Assembly: GCF_022458985.1 (NCBI RefSeq) | Contig: NC_061786.1 | Location: 3,147,501 to 3,211,500, forward strand | DNA: 64,000 nucleotides | From: Mugil cephalus | Taxonomy: Eukaryota > Chordata > Actinopteri > Mugiliformes > Mugilidae | Reading direction: 5' to 3' | Part shown: positions 14,016 through 27,700 of the stretch, piece by piece | Layout: each line of letters opens with the position of its first letter | How positions within the stretch are numbered: the stretch's first letter is position 1 | Notes under the pieces: model-generated | Databases searched by the model: none | What the model saw: the letters and a program-made list of their open reading frames with translations, nothing else | What the model was told of the DNA's origin: nothing | Position numbers and translations under genes: made by a program

Positions 14016-15207
14016 GCAATTATTATTAACTATTTGTAGTACCATGAGGCATTAGCTCATACAGAGTTGAATTTGATGCTGGCTTCTTATCCCTATACAG
14101 AGTTTTCATAATGATAATTGATAAGTCAACTATTTGTACTGCTAACGCCAGTTCTTATAAATATTTGATGGCTCTTCATGAACAAACCCATACAAATTCT
14201 GATGAAAATAAACACTAAAACACTTATAAAAACTAAACACCTGAATGTAAGTCCAAACATCAGGCACATTAGCATCTGATACACAATGTGTTCAAGCACA
14301 CCAGTCTTGTGAGTCAGCATCCTAGGCTATCAACATGAAGAAGACGGAAAGATTTAGTTATTTTTTTGGACTGTCGACCATGAATGTAACTAGCTCACTT
14401 CTATCTGGACTGAACTTTGAGCAAACTGTAGCCAAAAAAGAGAAAAGAGGGATAACCCAATCACAGAACGCAAGAGGTAAATGTCACTGGAGCTGATGCA
14501 AAAACAAACAAACAAAAAACATTTAAGCAGGGAAACTGAAGCACATGGAACACACCATGACCAAAGCAATAACTTTTCAGCCAGTGCTCACAGCTCCACC
14601 GTGAAAGTACGATATTCAATCATTAAAAGAATATTACAAGCTCGGGAAAGCCACAGAAACAATCAGCATGTGACCAGTCAGTTGGAAATAACCAGCTGCT
14701 GAGCTATCATCTTTATGTGCCGTGGTGGAATAGATTTATACTCAAGTGAACCAACAACAAAGTGAATCGAAGGCAGTCGTAGTCAGGACGGAACGACGAG
14801 CCATGTGAGCAACGGTGCGTTCACTTACAGTTTCTCTTACATCGGTGCCTTTGAACTCTGACATGTTAATCTTCTATTGCACAAACTCAAGTGCAAGAAA
14901 TCGTTCAGTCAGTATCTAGAAATGTTTGAAGTGAACTGAATAAAGTGATTAAGGTTTCCACACTGCAGTCTCATAACAGCATCACAGGGATCCAGGTTAT
15001 TCTATCAGGAAGTTTACTACATCTCCTCCAGATCCCGTTTAGATGTTGTCCAGCAAAAAGTTTGGATTGAAGTTGCGAGGGTGTGTCTTTACTTTCAACA
15101 GTGTAGATCAACACTGAACACATTAGAAATATTAAATATTACATATGGAATCATAACATAGTATCAACAGAGTTTCCCTTTTTCGAAACGTTTCATGCAT
15201 TTTTACC
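14016..15207. other. intergenic, no gene recognised
   Basis: Only short unrelated frames (for example 14126-14320 and 14481-14702) occur, with no motif or splice logic. Nothing further is seen. Confidence 0.55.
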
Positions 15208-15450
15208 AATCGTAACATTAAAATCACCTGCCTAATATTGTGAAAACAGTTTTGATTCATCAGAATGGACATGGGCCTTCTCAGGGTGTCCTGTGGCATT
15301 TGGAAACAGGATGTTATTAGTGGGCACCTTTGAGTCCTATGGGTACAGGGGAGGATCATCCCACAGATACTTGATCAGTTTGAGAACTAGTGAATCTGGA
15401 GGACAGGTCAACACCTTGTGCTGTTCTTCATGTTTTCTGTTCCTAAACTG

Positions 15451-15504
<54 letters not shown>

Positions 15505-15662
15505 AGGCTGCTACCATCAAGGAGTGTCATTGCTGTGGGGTGGGGGTACCTGGTCTGGTCTAGGTGGGTGCTACATGTCTAACACCCACTTGGATGCTAG
15601 AACAATGTATTGTCACAAGATGGTCAATGTTATTTACTTGTCCTGTCAGTGGTTTTAATGTC
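15208..15662 (-). mobile_element. Tc1/mariner-like element, copy C, split by a TG microsatellite
   Basis: This is the same family as copies A, B and D, but inverted. It runs from 'cgtaacattaaaatcacctg' at the left to 'cctgtcagtggttttaatgt' at the right, so both ends are present as a degraded inverted pair. The minus strand has the 'tgatcctcccctg' wording of the transposase C-terminal relic. A (TG)25 tract lies inside it. It is not coding. Confidence 0.7.
15453..15502 (+). repeat. (TG)25 microsatellite
   Basis: Fifty bases of uninterrupted TG, inside copy C of the deleted Tc1/mariner-like family. Confidence 0.97.
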
Positions 15663-17920
15663 ATTATTATTAGTTTATTTTGACATGCACATTAATCAAC
15701 ATTGATACGTTAGTCATCAGACACAACACAGACAAAGGAGACTTTAAAACAACATTCATACAAAAGACAATTACAGAACCCGACACGGACAGACAATGTC
15801 GACACAGGCAGACAGTATCAGAACAGACATGGTCCAAGGTTAGTTTTTAACCAGTGTTTGAGATTTTTTTTTGAAAAGTAAGTAGTTGTCACTGTTCCAG
15901 AAGTGTGGTGGTCACTTGCTCCAGCTATGTGTACCTCTTACAGATAAAACTGTTTGGGAAAATTTTGTTTGACACCTCGGTACATATACAGTCACCTCTA
16001 AAGATCTATCTAAAGATTTGGTAGCTATCCAGATCAAGAATATTATACCTTTTTAGGTATTACAGTAATGAAAGTGAAGAGGTTTCCTGTCTAAGGTTGT
16101 AACTGCCTACTTGAAGAGAGACTTGATAGGTTTTACTGTACTTTCATTTGTGTGCGTCCAGGTTGTAAAACAGTAATTTATGCGCGAAAATATGATGGCA
16201 TGAATGTAGACTCTGAATTATATGTCCCAACGCAATGTGAATATGACTTAATTATCCAATAATAATGACTGTGAGTGAGTGTCCATCAACCTTGCAATGG
16301 GTGTTAGTAAAGGCCGCACAGGGAGAATCTGCTTCCTTTAATCAATTTGTGATGCATCCTATGAGGAAATGCTCTCCTTCCCTGATATCAATACATTCTA
16401 AACTTTCTCTGCTGCATCAGATATGTCATGTAAAGCACAGACTCAGTGCCATTAATGCCCTGCCTCGTCTTAAATGTCATCACATAACAGTAAAGACAGC
16501 ATTGCACTGTCTCAGCTGTTAAAGCCACTGATTAGAATTGGAATAGGCATTAAAAAGGTGTTGTTATTCAAGTGGTAATCTATCCGCTGTGCAATGCTGA
16601 TATCTGACCAAGTGGAATCTTATTACATAGGGACTTGGTCAGATTTCAAGTAAGACTTTTCCTTTCCACATCCAGTTCAGAAACACTTTAAAAATAATGA
16701 TTCATTTTTTTTTCTGACGTGCATAAGGTGGGAAAAAAATACCAAAAAAAAAATAAATAAAATAAAAACGCCTGCCGCTCCTTTATATCTCTTACAATGA
16801 ACTGCAGAAAGCATTCAATGCTGGAGTCCAGTCTAAAAGCAAAAGGCTTTGCTGAGGCAGAATAATGAGAGAGAGGCTGTTATTTAAAGACTGGAGCCAT
16901 GACAACAGAAGACCACTGCTGGCGAGGGAAATTAGTTGTGCTTTTTTGAGAGAGAGGGGAAAGCGGATGGAGATGCGATGGTACAGTGTTATGCGTGACA
17001 TCCGATGAAGCGTTCAAGGTTCGGTTTTGTGATGAGGACAGTGAATGTCACAGATAGATGTTTGAGGGGACATGCTGCCCGCCCTGTCATCTGTTCAAAA
17101 CCCATTTATTGCTATCAGATATTTTTGTCTGGAAACACAAAACACAGAGGGCTACATGTTCAAACCACATCAGTCATTGAACTTTATTAATGTGCACAAA
17201 GAAGAAGAATAATAAGCTTCAACGGCCTGGGTTGTAAGGGTAGTCCATTATTGTCCATTATTGTAAAATTAAACCCAGAAAAATGGTGGACCCCGTAGAG
17301 GCTCATATAAAATTCAGTGTAATACTTAGATTTTGACAGATATCAGTGTTCATTCATTCATTTTATGGTTAGCAGAGCTTAGCTTAACAGAATACGTTAG
17401 AAAGAAGACTGGAAAGATCTAGTGTTTGTATTCACTGGGTTCGTGGAGAGGCTAAGATCTAAACATAAGGGCACTCAAACTAGAAGCCACATCTTTGCTG
17501 AAAATGTTTCATCTATTATAGGTGACTGATCAAAGCAGTTGTTGCGGCAGTTGTGTTCAAGAACTGCCTCAATGGAAAAAAAAGAAAAAAAGAAAAGCCT
17601 AATAAAGGGAGGAAAGATGGATCACTTCATATCTTTAAATAAGGTAGTTTTAATGCTGAGATCCAAGTTGAGGAAAGAGGATATCCAGACTACCACTGAA
17701 CCTCCACGTAACAGGATGATAAAAATATCTACAAGAAGCAACACAGCGATCTGGAGTTAGACATGCAAGATTCCTCATTAGCTACAGGAGCATTGATGAA
17801 AAAAGAAATGTTTGACAAGACTTGCATAGTATCATTTAACTGTTGGAAAGGGGAAAGACATGTAATCTAGACCAATTAATAATCTGGAGTGGATGTACAA
17901 TCTTTACAATATTGTGACAG
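15663..17920. other. intergenic, possible old retroelement debris
   Basis: The stretch 15680-16230 has the wording of a decayed dispersed repeat, but I cannot assign the family. The remainder has short frames without recognisable motifs (16265-16522, 16792-17190, 17539-17760). A short block near 17365-17420 resembles part of a common teleost repeat with 'agcttagcttaaca' wording. Confidence 0.4.
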
Positions 17921-18024
<104 letters not shown>

Positions 18025-21000
18025 ACTTGAAACATATTCAGTAGTGTATACCGTATGTGGAACAAAAAAGGAAAGAAAAGAGACATAAACCACTGTGGAA
18101 ACATCAACCCAAACCTCCCTAGTCACATGGACACTACTATTTACCATCACCAGTGGGAACTAATTAAACAAAAAATAGCTTCTATCAAACGCTCCTCAAG
18201 GAAAAGCCATTTATCACATCCTCTTTCAGACACTCTGGGAGTAAGGTCGTGGGAGACCTCTCCTGTGAAGCATCAAAGCACGCTGGTGGAAACCAGCTAT
18301 CGACCAGGAGCTTCTCATGTCTTTGATGTGTTTGTCTACAGGTTGCTATTGTTCGCATACAGCAGAAGAGCTAAGGATGAACTGTAGCATATGCATTTTC
18401 ATACAACAGCTGTGTATTATGTCTCAAAGCCATTACAGATCTGATCAGCTACTTACAGTTTCAACCTGTGTGTGTGTCCGTGCTATTCAGCAGGAGTCAG
18501 ACTGAGTCATCTGTCATGGTTACTGATGCATAACATATGAAGTGCTATATCTGGCTGAAGTCGATGTCAGCTAAATCTTCTCGACTCGCCTTCACTCTCG
18601 CGCGTGCATATTTCACACTCGAATGTTGGTGAGCTGTCAGAAGTTCATTTCTACCTCCCAATACAGTGAAAAGAGTTTAAAAAATGTGAAGCAGCAAAGT
18701 TTTGCCTCGCCACACACCGTCAATATGTGACAGCACCAGTGCTTTACATATAACCGCGTCTGATGGCTCTCGCAGCCAGTGGAGCTGACAGATCATCATC
18801 AGAATCTTCAGAGACGGAGGATGAGGAGGTGGAGGGAAAATCAGCGGGTGGGGTGGTGTGTTTTTCAGTGCCGACAGTGTGTGTGCGTGTGTGGGGGCGT
18901 ACTTAGCCTTACTTTGAAGTGTTTCCCGCTGGGGACGACAGCTTCTCACAGACCACTGCCTAGGATCGTGTCAGGCGTGATGTGAAAGCACAGATAGGCA
19001 CAAAATATATATACAGCCTGATGGAGATGACAAACAGATGGGTAGATCACTCACAGGATCAACAAAGACATTCATTCAGATCACAGAGAACACTGATCTA
19101 TGTATGTCCACACCCTGAACTCAGTGGGTATAAAGTTTTTTCAGCCTGACCTATCATAAATTATATATTCATCTTTCCTACGCTACAAGACAGTTGAAGT
19201 ATAGGAAGAAACTGTTGATCACTGCTGCACACAGAAAGCCTTTTTGATTTTTTTAATTAAAAAAAAGTTTTAGAAAAAGCTTTCATGAGAGAGCTCCACG
19301 CACTGCAGATTAAGAAGACACATCCAAACAGACCGAACATGGTGGAGTTAGGGAAAGGTCCTTATCAACTTCACAACACGCCGTCAGAGTGTTCAAGTAC
19401 TCGCAACGCAGCTACGTAGGGAGACGCAACAACAGCAGCACACACATAAATGGGCTGCAGAAGCTCACAACTGCACCACCAAATACTCTCAACGCTGGCA
19501 ATCACAGAAACACACCGCAACAGAGATGATTCTAAGGGACCCCAACAACGCATCTGTAGTCAGATTGATGAAGATGTTTTCTTACTTTGTGCTCTGTCTA
19601 TTTGCATGTGTCTTGTTAAGTTGCAGTGTGTTGAGCTCTCCCAGACACCGTATCAAAATGCAAGAACATGAAAAGAGTTTTGTCAAGCCCTTGCGTTTTG
19701 ATAAATCCAGTAGGGGCAGAGGCATTCCACTTCTTATAAATCTGTGTGAACAGATAGACCGAATAAATAACTGACAGACTGTAGAATCACTTTTTCTTTT
19801 GGTTTATTGAGACTTTTCCAAAGCACAAGACAGCCCGAATCATACATACAAGTTCAGTGCCGTATGAACTCATTATTACTTACGTAAGTCTCCCCGTTTG
19901 TCTCTCTCAGTTCTCAGCCCCCACCACCTCACCTCACTTACTTCCCTCTTCATTATAGCAACCACGGGGAAAAGCCTTGTGTGATGTGACCCCTCACCCT
20001 GAGTCTCCCTTCCTGGGTTATTCTACACCATAAGAAGGATCACCTTCCATCTCCATCCCCTCGCTGTGACCCCTCTCATCCCATCCCAAGCCCTCACTTT
20101 CTCTGGACAGTTAAGTTGTGGTTTTTATTCGCGGATGTTGTTTTTCCAGGTCGCGTCTGTCACGTATATATTGACCAAGTCAATGTTAGTATTTAAGGCT
20201 ATAATTGACGGGATGATCCTCTTTTCAGACAAAAATAATACAGCATCCAAAACAGTTGTGACTCTGGGGGTGTTATGTGTGCCTGTGTTCGGCTCAGGTT
20301 CTCTTGTCGCTTGTATCCGGAGCCCAGAATCTTGTGTCCCTGTTAGTCCAGGCTGGAGTCTCTACCCCCTGTAGCCCTGTAGAACCACAGCACTTTGTGG
20401 CACAAGGACTGGACCTCGTGCTCCTGCTGCCTCTCATGCCCCTGGTGCCACGGATGCCATGAGCTCAGCCATGACAACACGGAGACATCCTGTTATCCTC
20501 TATATATGTTTAAAAATAACTTAATTGTAGGATCGCAGTTTCTCAAGTCTGACTCAAAATGATGATCAGATGGAAATATTTTGTTTTCTGTAAAAATGAT
20601 CCCCTTTAATAAACCTCCATTGTAAGCAGACATAATCCACTGCTTTAGTTCAGACACACAATACAAAGTGTATGTGATGTTAGCACCAGGCATTCCCTAT
20701 GTGTTTGTTCTCCACCCACAACAGAGGGATTTCTTTATTAATCGGATTGTATCTCTGGAAGATTCATTTAATTCAGACTGCTGAATTCTCTATTTCTGCA
20801 CAGATTTCATGTGTTCCTTCGTCATTTTCTCAGAGAGCACTCAGCGTGTGAAGTTTGTTTTTGCTTTATTCACAGTGACATTGACGTAATGATTCACGTA
20901 GCCTACATGTATATTTCTTGCACAGTACTAATAATAGCCTTCACAAGAACAAGAGTGGATAAGATTGCTGGGCTACACAAACATGTTGCCTAGTGAAAGC

Positions 21001-21175
21001 AACAACAGAGTAGAGACAACAGCAGTATTATGACGCTATGTACATCTCATGGGGATCTGGATTTCTTAAAGAGTCTTATACAGAGATTATGAATGTGTTT
21101 ACATAATGAATTGTGTACACTGTTTTTTTTTTCCTTTTGTCCATGTTTGGTTGACCACAGTTAGACTGTAAATAT
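18025..21175. other. downstream flank of kcnf1, no supported gene
   Basis: The stretch is more GC-rich and evenly mixed between 18560 and 18980. It holds a 47-codon acidic frame (18763-18906), described as a finding. Further frames at 18055-18387, 19450-19774 and 20066-20374 show no domain. Part of this region could be 3' untranslated sequence of kcnf1, but the sequence does not prove it. Confidence 0.45.
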
Positions 21176-21181
21176 TTTATT
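21176..21181 (-). terminator. candidate kcnf1 polyadenylation signal
   Basis: An AATAAA hexamer on the minus strand, about 55 nt past the kcnf1 stop codon. Its use would give a very short 3' UTR. Channel genes often use more distant sites, so this is only a candidate. Confidence 0.4.
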
Positions 21182-21233
21182 TTCAGGCTGATGGAGTTAG
21201 AAAGTCTTATCTCGATCCAGATGTTTCTTGCTC

Positions 21234-22553
21234 TTAGTCTCTGCTTTTTCTGCGCACCTCTCTGCCGGATTTCAACTCCATCAGCTCCACTTCATGCTTT
21301 GCTGCAGTCTCCAGCACTTTTTGCTTATTGTAGAAGACAACAAAGTTATTAATGATGGGATGAATAGGCAACGCGATGGCTATCACCCCGCACAGAAAGC
21401 TCACTGCTGCATTGCACTTGCCTAGGGTGGTTTTGGGGTAGATGTCTCCATAGCCCACCGTGGTCATAGTGATGATGGCCCACCAGAAAGACTGTGGGAT
21501 GCTCCTGAAAAGGGTCTCCGGGTGGCTTTGCTCCAGGGTGTAGGCGAGGGCTGAGAACACGAAGATCCCTACGCCCATGTACATGAGGAGCAGTCCCAGC
21601 TCTTTGAGGCTCCTCTTCAGCGCGTAGGTCAGTGTCTGCAGCCCGGAGGAGTGGCGCGCCAGCTTGAAAATGCGCGCGATGCGCATGATGCGGAGCGCTT
21701 GCACAGCCTGTTGGACATTTGCCAGCTCCATCATGGATGCGGTGCCGAGGTAGGTGAGGGACAGGACCACGTAGAAAGGCATGATGGCCATGAAGTCTAT
21801 GATGTTCATGATGGAGAGCGCGAAGTGCAGCTTGTTCGGGGAGGAAACGAGGCGCAGTGTGAATTCCGCGGTGAACCATAACATGCAAGCTGTCTCGATC
21901 GCCTCCATGATGGGATGCTCCACCAGTTTTCCCTCGGCGTCCGTCACCTGGAGCTCCGGAATGGTCCCCACGCACATCACCACTGCCGAGACCAAAATGG
22001 AGAGGAAGGAGGCGATGGCGATGATGCGCGCCGGCAGGGAGGAACCCGGCTTCTCCATGAGCTTCCACAGCAACCTCTGGCACCGCTGAGTGCGCGTAAC
22101 GCACTGATCCACCTGCATGTCCTCCAAAATGACTTTCACTTTGTTTGCTATCTCTTTCAGCTCTTCCTCCTTCTCACTTAGGTAACTTTTACAGCATTCG
22201 TCTAAAACACTCTGGTCTATTTTCCAGAACTCCATCTCCTTGATGAAGCAGATAGGACAAATGCCCCGTTTGATGTGGATCTCGCCAAAGTAATACACGT
22301 CGATGATGCACTTAAATGCATCGGGGTCTCGGTCAAAATAAAACTCTTTTCTTCCCGGGTCGAAGTCATCACAAAGCGAGGAGATAACTTCAGAATTCTG
22401 AGTTGAACAGTTCATCAACTCAGCCAATCTGCTCTCCGGGTAGCGGTTTAAAACATCTCCAAAAAGAACCACTCTGACTCCGCCGATATTCACAGCAATC
22501 TCCCCCTCGTCGCACAAACCAGCTCTGTATTTTGGCTTCGGAACTGTCCACAT
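21234..22553 (-). CDS. kcnf1: potassium voltage-gated channel subfamily F member 1 (Kv5.1)
   Basis: A single-exon 439-residue frame of an electrically silent Kv subunit. Such subunits do not form channels alone but co-assemble with Kv2 subunits and change their gating at the plasma membrane (family knowledge). A T1 tetramerisation domain spans about residues 17-122. S1 is near 177-196, S2 217-236 and S3 248-268. S4 carries the charges R288, R291, R294, K297 and R300. S5 lies near 318-339, the selectivity filter TVGYGD at 365-370 and S6 near 379-404. S6 has PIHP (396-399) where conducting Kv channels have PVP, as expected of Kv5.1. The start is the first ATG before the T1 domain. Human KCNF1 is about 494 residues as I recall, so this one lacks most of the C-terminal tail and ends in RKSRD. 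Position next to atp6v1c2 and nol10 supports the assignment; which fish copy it is cannot be decided. Confidence 0.95.
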   Translation of the reverse strand: MWTVPKPKYRAGLCDEGEIAVNIGGVRVVLFGDVLNRYPESRLAELMNCSTQNSEVISSLCDDFDPGRKEFYFDRDPDAFKCIIDVYYFGEIHIKRGICPICFIKEMEFWKIDQSVLDECCKSYLSEKEEELKEIANKVKVILEDMQVDQCVTRTQRCQRLLWKLMEKPGSSLPARIIAIASFLSILVSAVVMCVGTIPELQVTDAEGKLVEHPIMEAIETACMLWFTAEFTLRLVSSPNKLHFALSIMNIIDFMAIMPFYVVLSLTYLGTASMMELANVQQAVQALRIMRIARIFKLARHSSGLQTLTYALKRSLKELGLLLMYMGVGIFVFSALAYTLEQSHPETLFRSIPQSFWWAIITMTTVGYGDIYPKTTLGKCNAAVSFLCGVIAIALPIHPIINNFVVFYNKQKVLETAAKHEVELMELKSGREVRRKSRD

Positions 22554-24796
<2,243 letters not shown>

Positions 24797-27700
24797 CTAG
24801 CTGACCTCCAACATGCTGGTGCTGATCTGGAAGCAGATGCAGGAGAAGAACTCCTGCTGACAGAGTCCTGGAATGTCACAGCTCACCTGTTTGGCCAAGA
24901 GGACCCAGAAAACAGAGTCAAACTTCCACTTAATTAGTGGAGCCTTTTTTGCACCATGGTTATCTTGCAGTAAATATGCCTGCAACGCAAATTCCACTTT
25001 TCTCTCTGTGGTCTTGCAAGGCCACGGACAAATTTGCATGAGACAGATGTCATCTCAGATGGCTGACAGTGTTCTCCTTTAGTCAGACGTCAAGAGGAAA
25101 TCTGGACAAACGCTCCACTTGCTGGAGTGTTACTGGTCTTTTGAAAAATTGAAAAAACAACAAAAACAACCTAATGCATTACAAAATCTGTCTAAATGTT
25201 TGAACAACAAATGCATGATGTGTGGAACATGCTAAAGAAAAAAACAAAATAAGGCTTCATTAAGGTAATAATGGAATACTCAATCCAGCTGTACTATATT
25301 ATTCATGTCAATATTCACATTATTGCACCTTATCATTTGTTGTACATACAAATGATGAGTACAGTATATATTTACTTCAATTTCTATTTCTTGTAGATGT
25401 GTACGTATGCAACTTGTATATTTAATATACTATTATACATACATACTTTTATATTTAACTTTTTTTAATTATCTTACACCTATTTTTCTCTTACTAGTGG
25501 TTTTCAAGTCTTTCTAAGTCTAAGTCTAAATTGAAATTTAACAGAGTGCATGGGAATAGGGATCTCTGATAGTGAAAACCTCCGTTATAAAATCTTGAAA
25601 CGGATGCTTTGAAAAAATGTGGTCTTGGTTGATGGTACATGTCTGAATATAATTTGCATCTCAGAAAACAGAAAAAATCAGCTGTCTTTCCAACTTTAAA
25701 ACGGCAAAACAACAGAAATATTTTGGACTATTCCATTGAGTTTTGGCTGATTAGTGGCCAGGGTAGATTTCCATTAGTGTTTACTATGACTTTCAAAAAT
25801 AAAGCAAGTGCATTTCTAATTACATTTAACATAAATAATGTTGTAAACAGATTCTTTCTTAATGAGGTCCACACTGAATGAATAGTACCTATAATGCTGA
25901 ATAGTATGAATAGGTAAAAGTTTGAAATGATTTCTCCACTCAGATTGCTGTTAATGTTAATATATCATAATCATATATATTATTGATCTTGAGGGTAAAT
26001 TTTACAATCAGGTAAACAAAGAATGTAACAGTGTCACTGTTTCCAAAATAATTCAAATAAATTATGTCAAATCATGACAATACAAACACACTATATAGAG
26101 AACTGCAGTTCGATGAATTTGATCATTAGTATTTGCTGAATTATTATTACAATTTTGTAATAGTAATTTGTTCCAAGGGAAAAAAAAAAGATTTACAGGG
26201 TGTATGGGCAAATTTAGCGCATAAAAAGAATATCAATGAATGAAAATGAAAAGTTCACAAAATATATATAGACTGATGCTCTTTTGTAGATTAGACATAA
26301 AAGTCCATTCCCTTTCCTCTGAAAGTCCATTGAAGCTCCCTGATTACTAAATTGGGTCAGAAGTCATCATGTCACTGTTTGGTAACATGGGACAGCCCAC
26401 TGGGTAATATGGGACACTGTGTTCTGTGGGATTTCAATCATCAAGAATTTTGAACATTCTTCTTGATTTTCTTAAGATTACTATATATTTTAAGATTCCT
26501 CGATGTTAACATAAATGGAGTAAGCCTCATTGTCTGTCACTGCCAGAGCAAATTATTGGGTCGGGATAATTTGACCGAGGGCCAAATAATTTGAGGGTTT
26601 AGCGCTTTAAGTCTCTTCAATAATTATTAAAAATGTACATTGGCTGTAGGCTATATCTATGTGGTTCCATGTTGAGAAAGGCCTAGCTCTAGCTAGCCTT
26701 TGTTACCCTTTGTGGCCTAATCTTAAAAACAAAATGTAAATACAATTTTAAAACATATTTATCATGAGGTGTGTTTGAATTTTGGAAAATATATGTTTAT
26801 AGGTTTACTTTGGTGGATTATTTTATCATAAATGTTTATATGTAATTTACATGTATATCCATCATTTATTATTAATTCAACTTTTTTTGTGTTGAGGTAT
26901 ACTTCCTGGTTGATGCTGGACACAATCCCCATGGAACCAAAGGCACATGAATCATGTCATGCGACTCTACATCTACATTCATCTACATTCACAGCAAGGT
27001 CTCATCACCAGTTGCTTTGACTTAAACTTTCTAGGGCTGAAGTGCGATGCTGTTTTTCTTATGACAGACCTGATGTCTCGCTGTACCTGAATTCACCCTA
27101 AGTCTGGGTGAAGTTGGGCCTATTCCCTTATGATGACATGAAATGTGCTTTACTGTGTGACTACAGCTAATATAGAAAGCTTGAGTTGAACTTACTACGA
27201 TAAAGATGATTAAATTTGCATGTTTGTATATATTGCTCTGAATTTAAGGTTATATAACGATGACATGATCAGTAATCAGTAAACGTTTGGCCTCTTACAT
27301 CTTTCATACTGGCAGTAGGGTCCAGATGCATGAACAGTGAAGTGAGCTCCTCTCTGAGCTTCTTGGAGCGCTTCTTGTCACTCTGCAGTAGCAGCGGCTG
27401 ATAATTTAAAGGTAGCCCGTACCTGACAGGAGATATTATTATAAGTCAGCTCACACATACAGTAGAAGTCACATGAAAATCTTTCACTTGCCGGCACTGA
27501 CCTGAGGACTGACTCCACAAACACCCTCAAGGCTTTCAAGTGAATCCAGGTGATGAACATCTCACTGAAATTCACCTTCAGCCAACGTACAAAGATCCCC
27601 TGCAAAGGAGGCACATTTATAAAAACACTACAACACACACTGAAAGAAAAAAAAAACCTCAGAGAGAGTCCACATCATGTTCTCACATATTGCTCCTTTT

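Noticed and set aside
15458..15658. 66-codon frame starting with a Cys-Val run
   Set aside because: Begins in the (TG)25 microsatellite and continues through a transposon relic.
21349..22104. 251-codon minus-strand frame inside kcnf1
   Set aside because: It is an out-of-frame reading of the kcnf1 exon; the GC-rich third positions open the second frame. Its product has no domain, while the overlapping frame is a clear potassium channel.
21651..22181. Three plus-strand frames antisense to kcnf1
   Set aside because: They mirror the channel exon; low-complexity H/M-rich products with no family.
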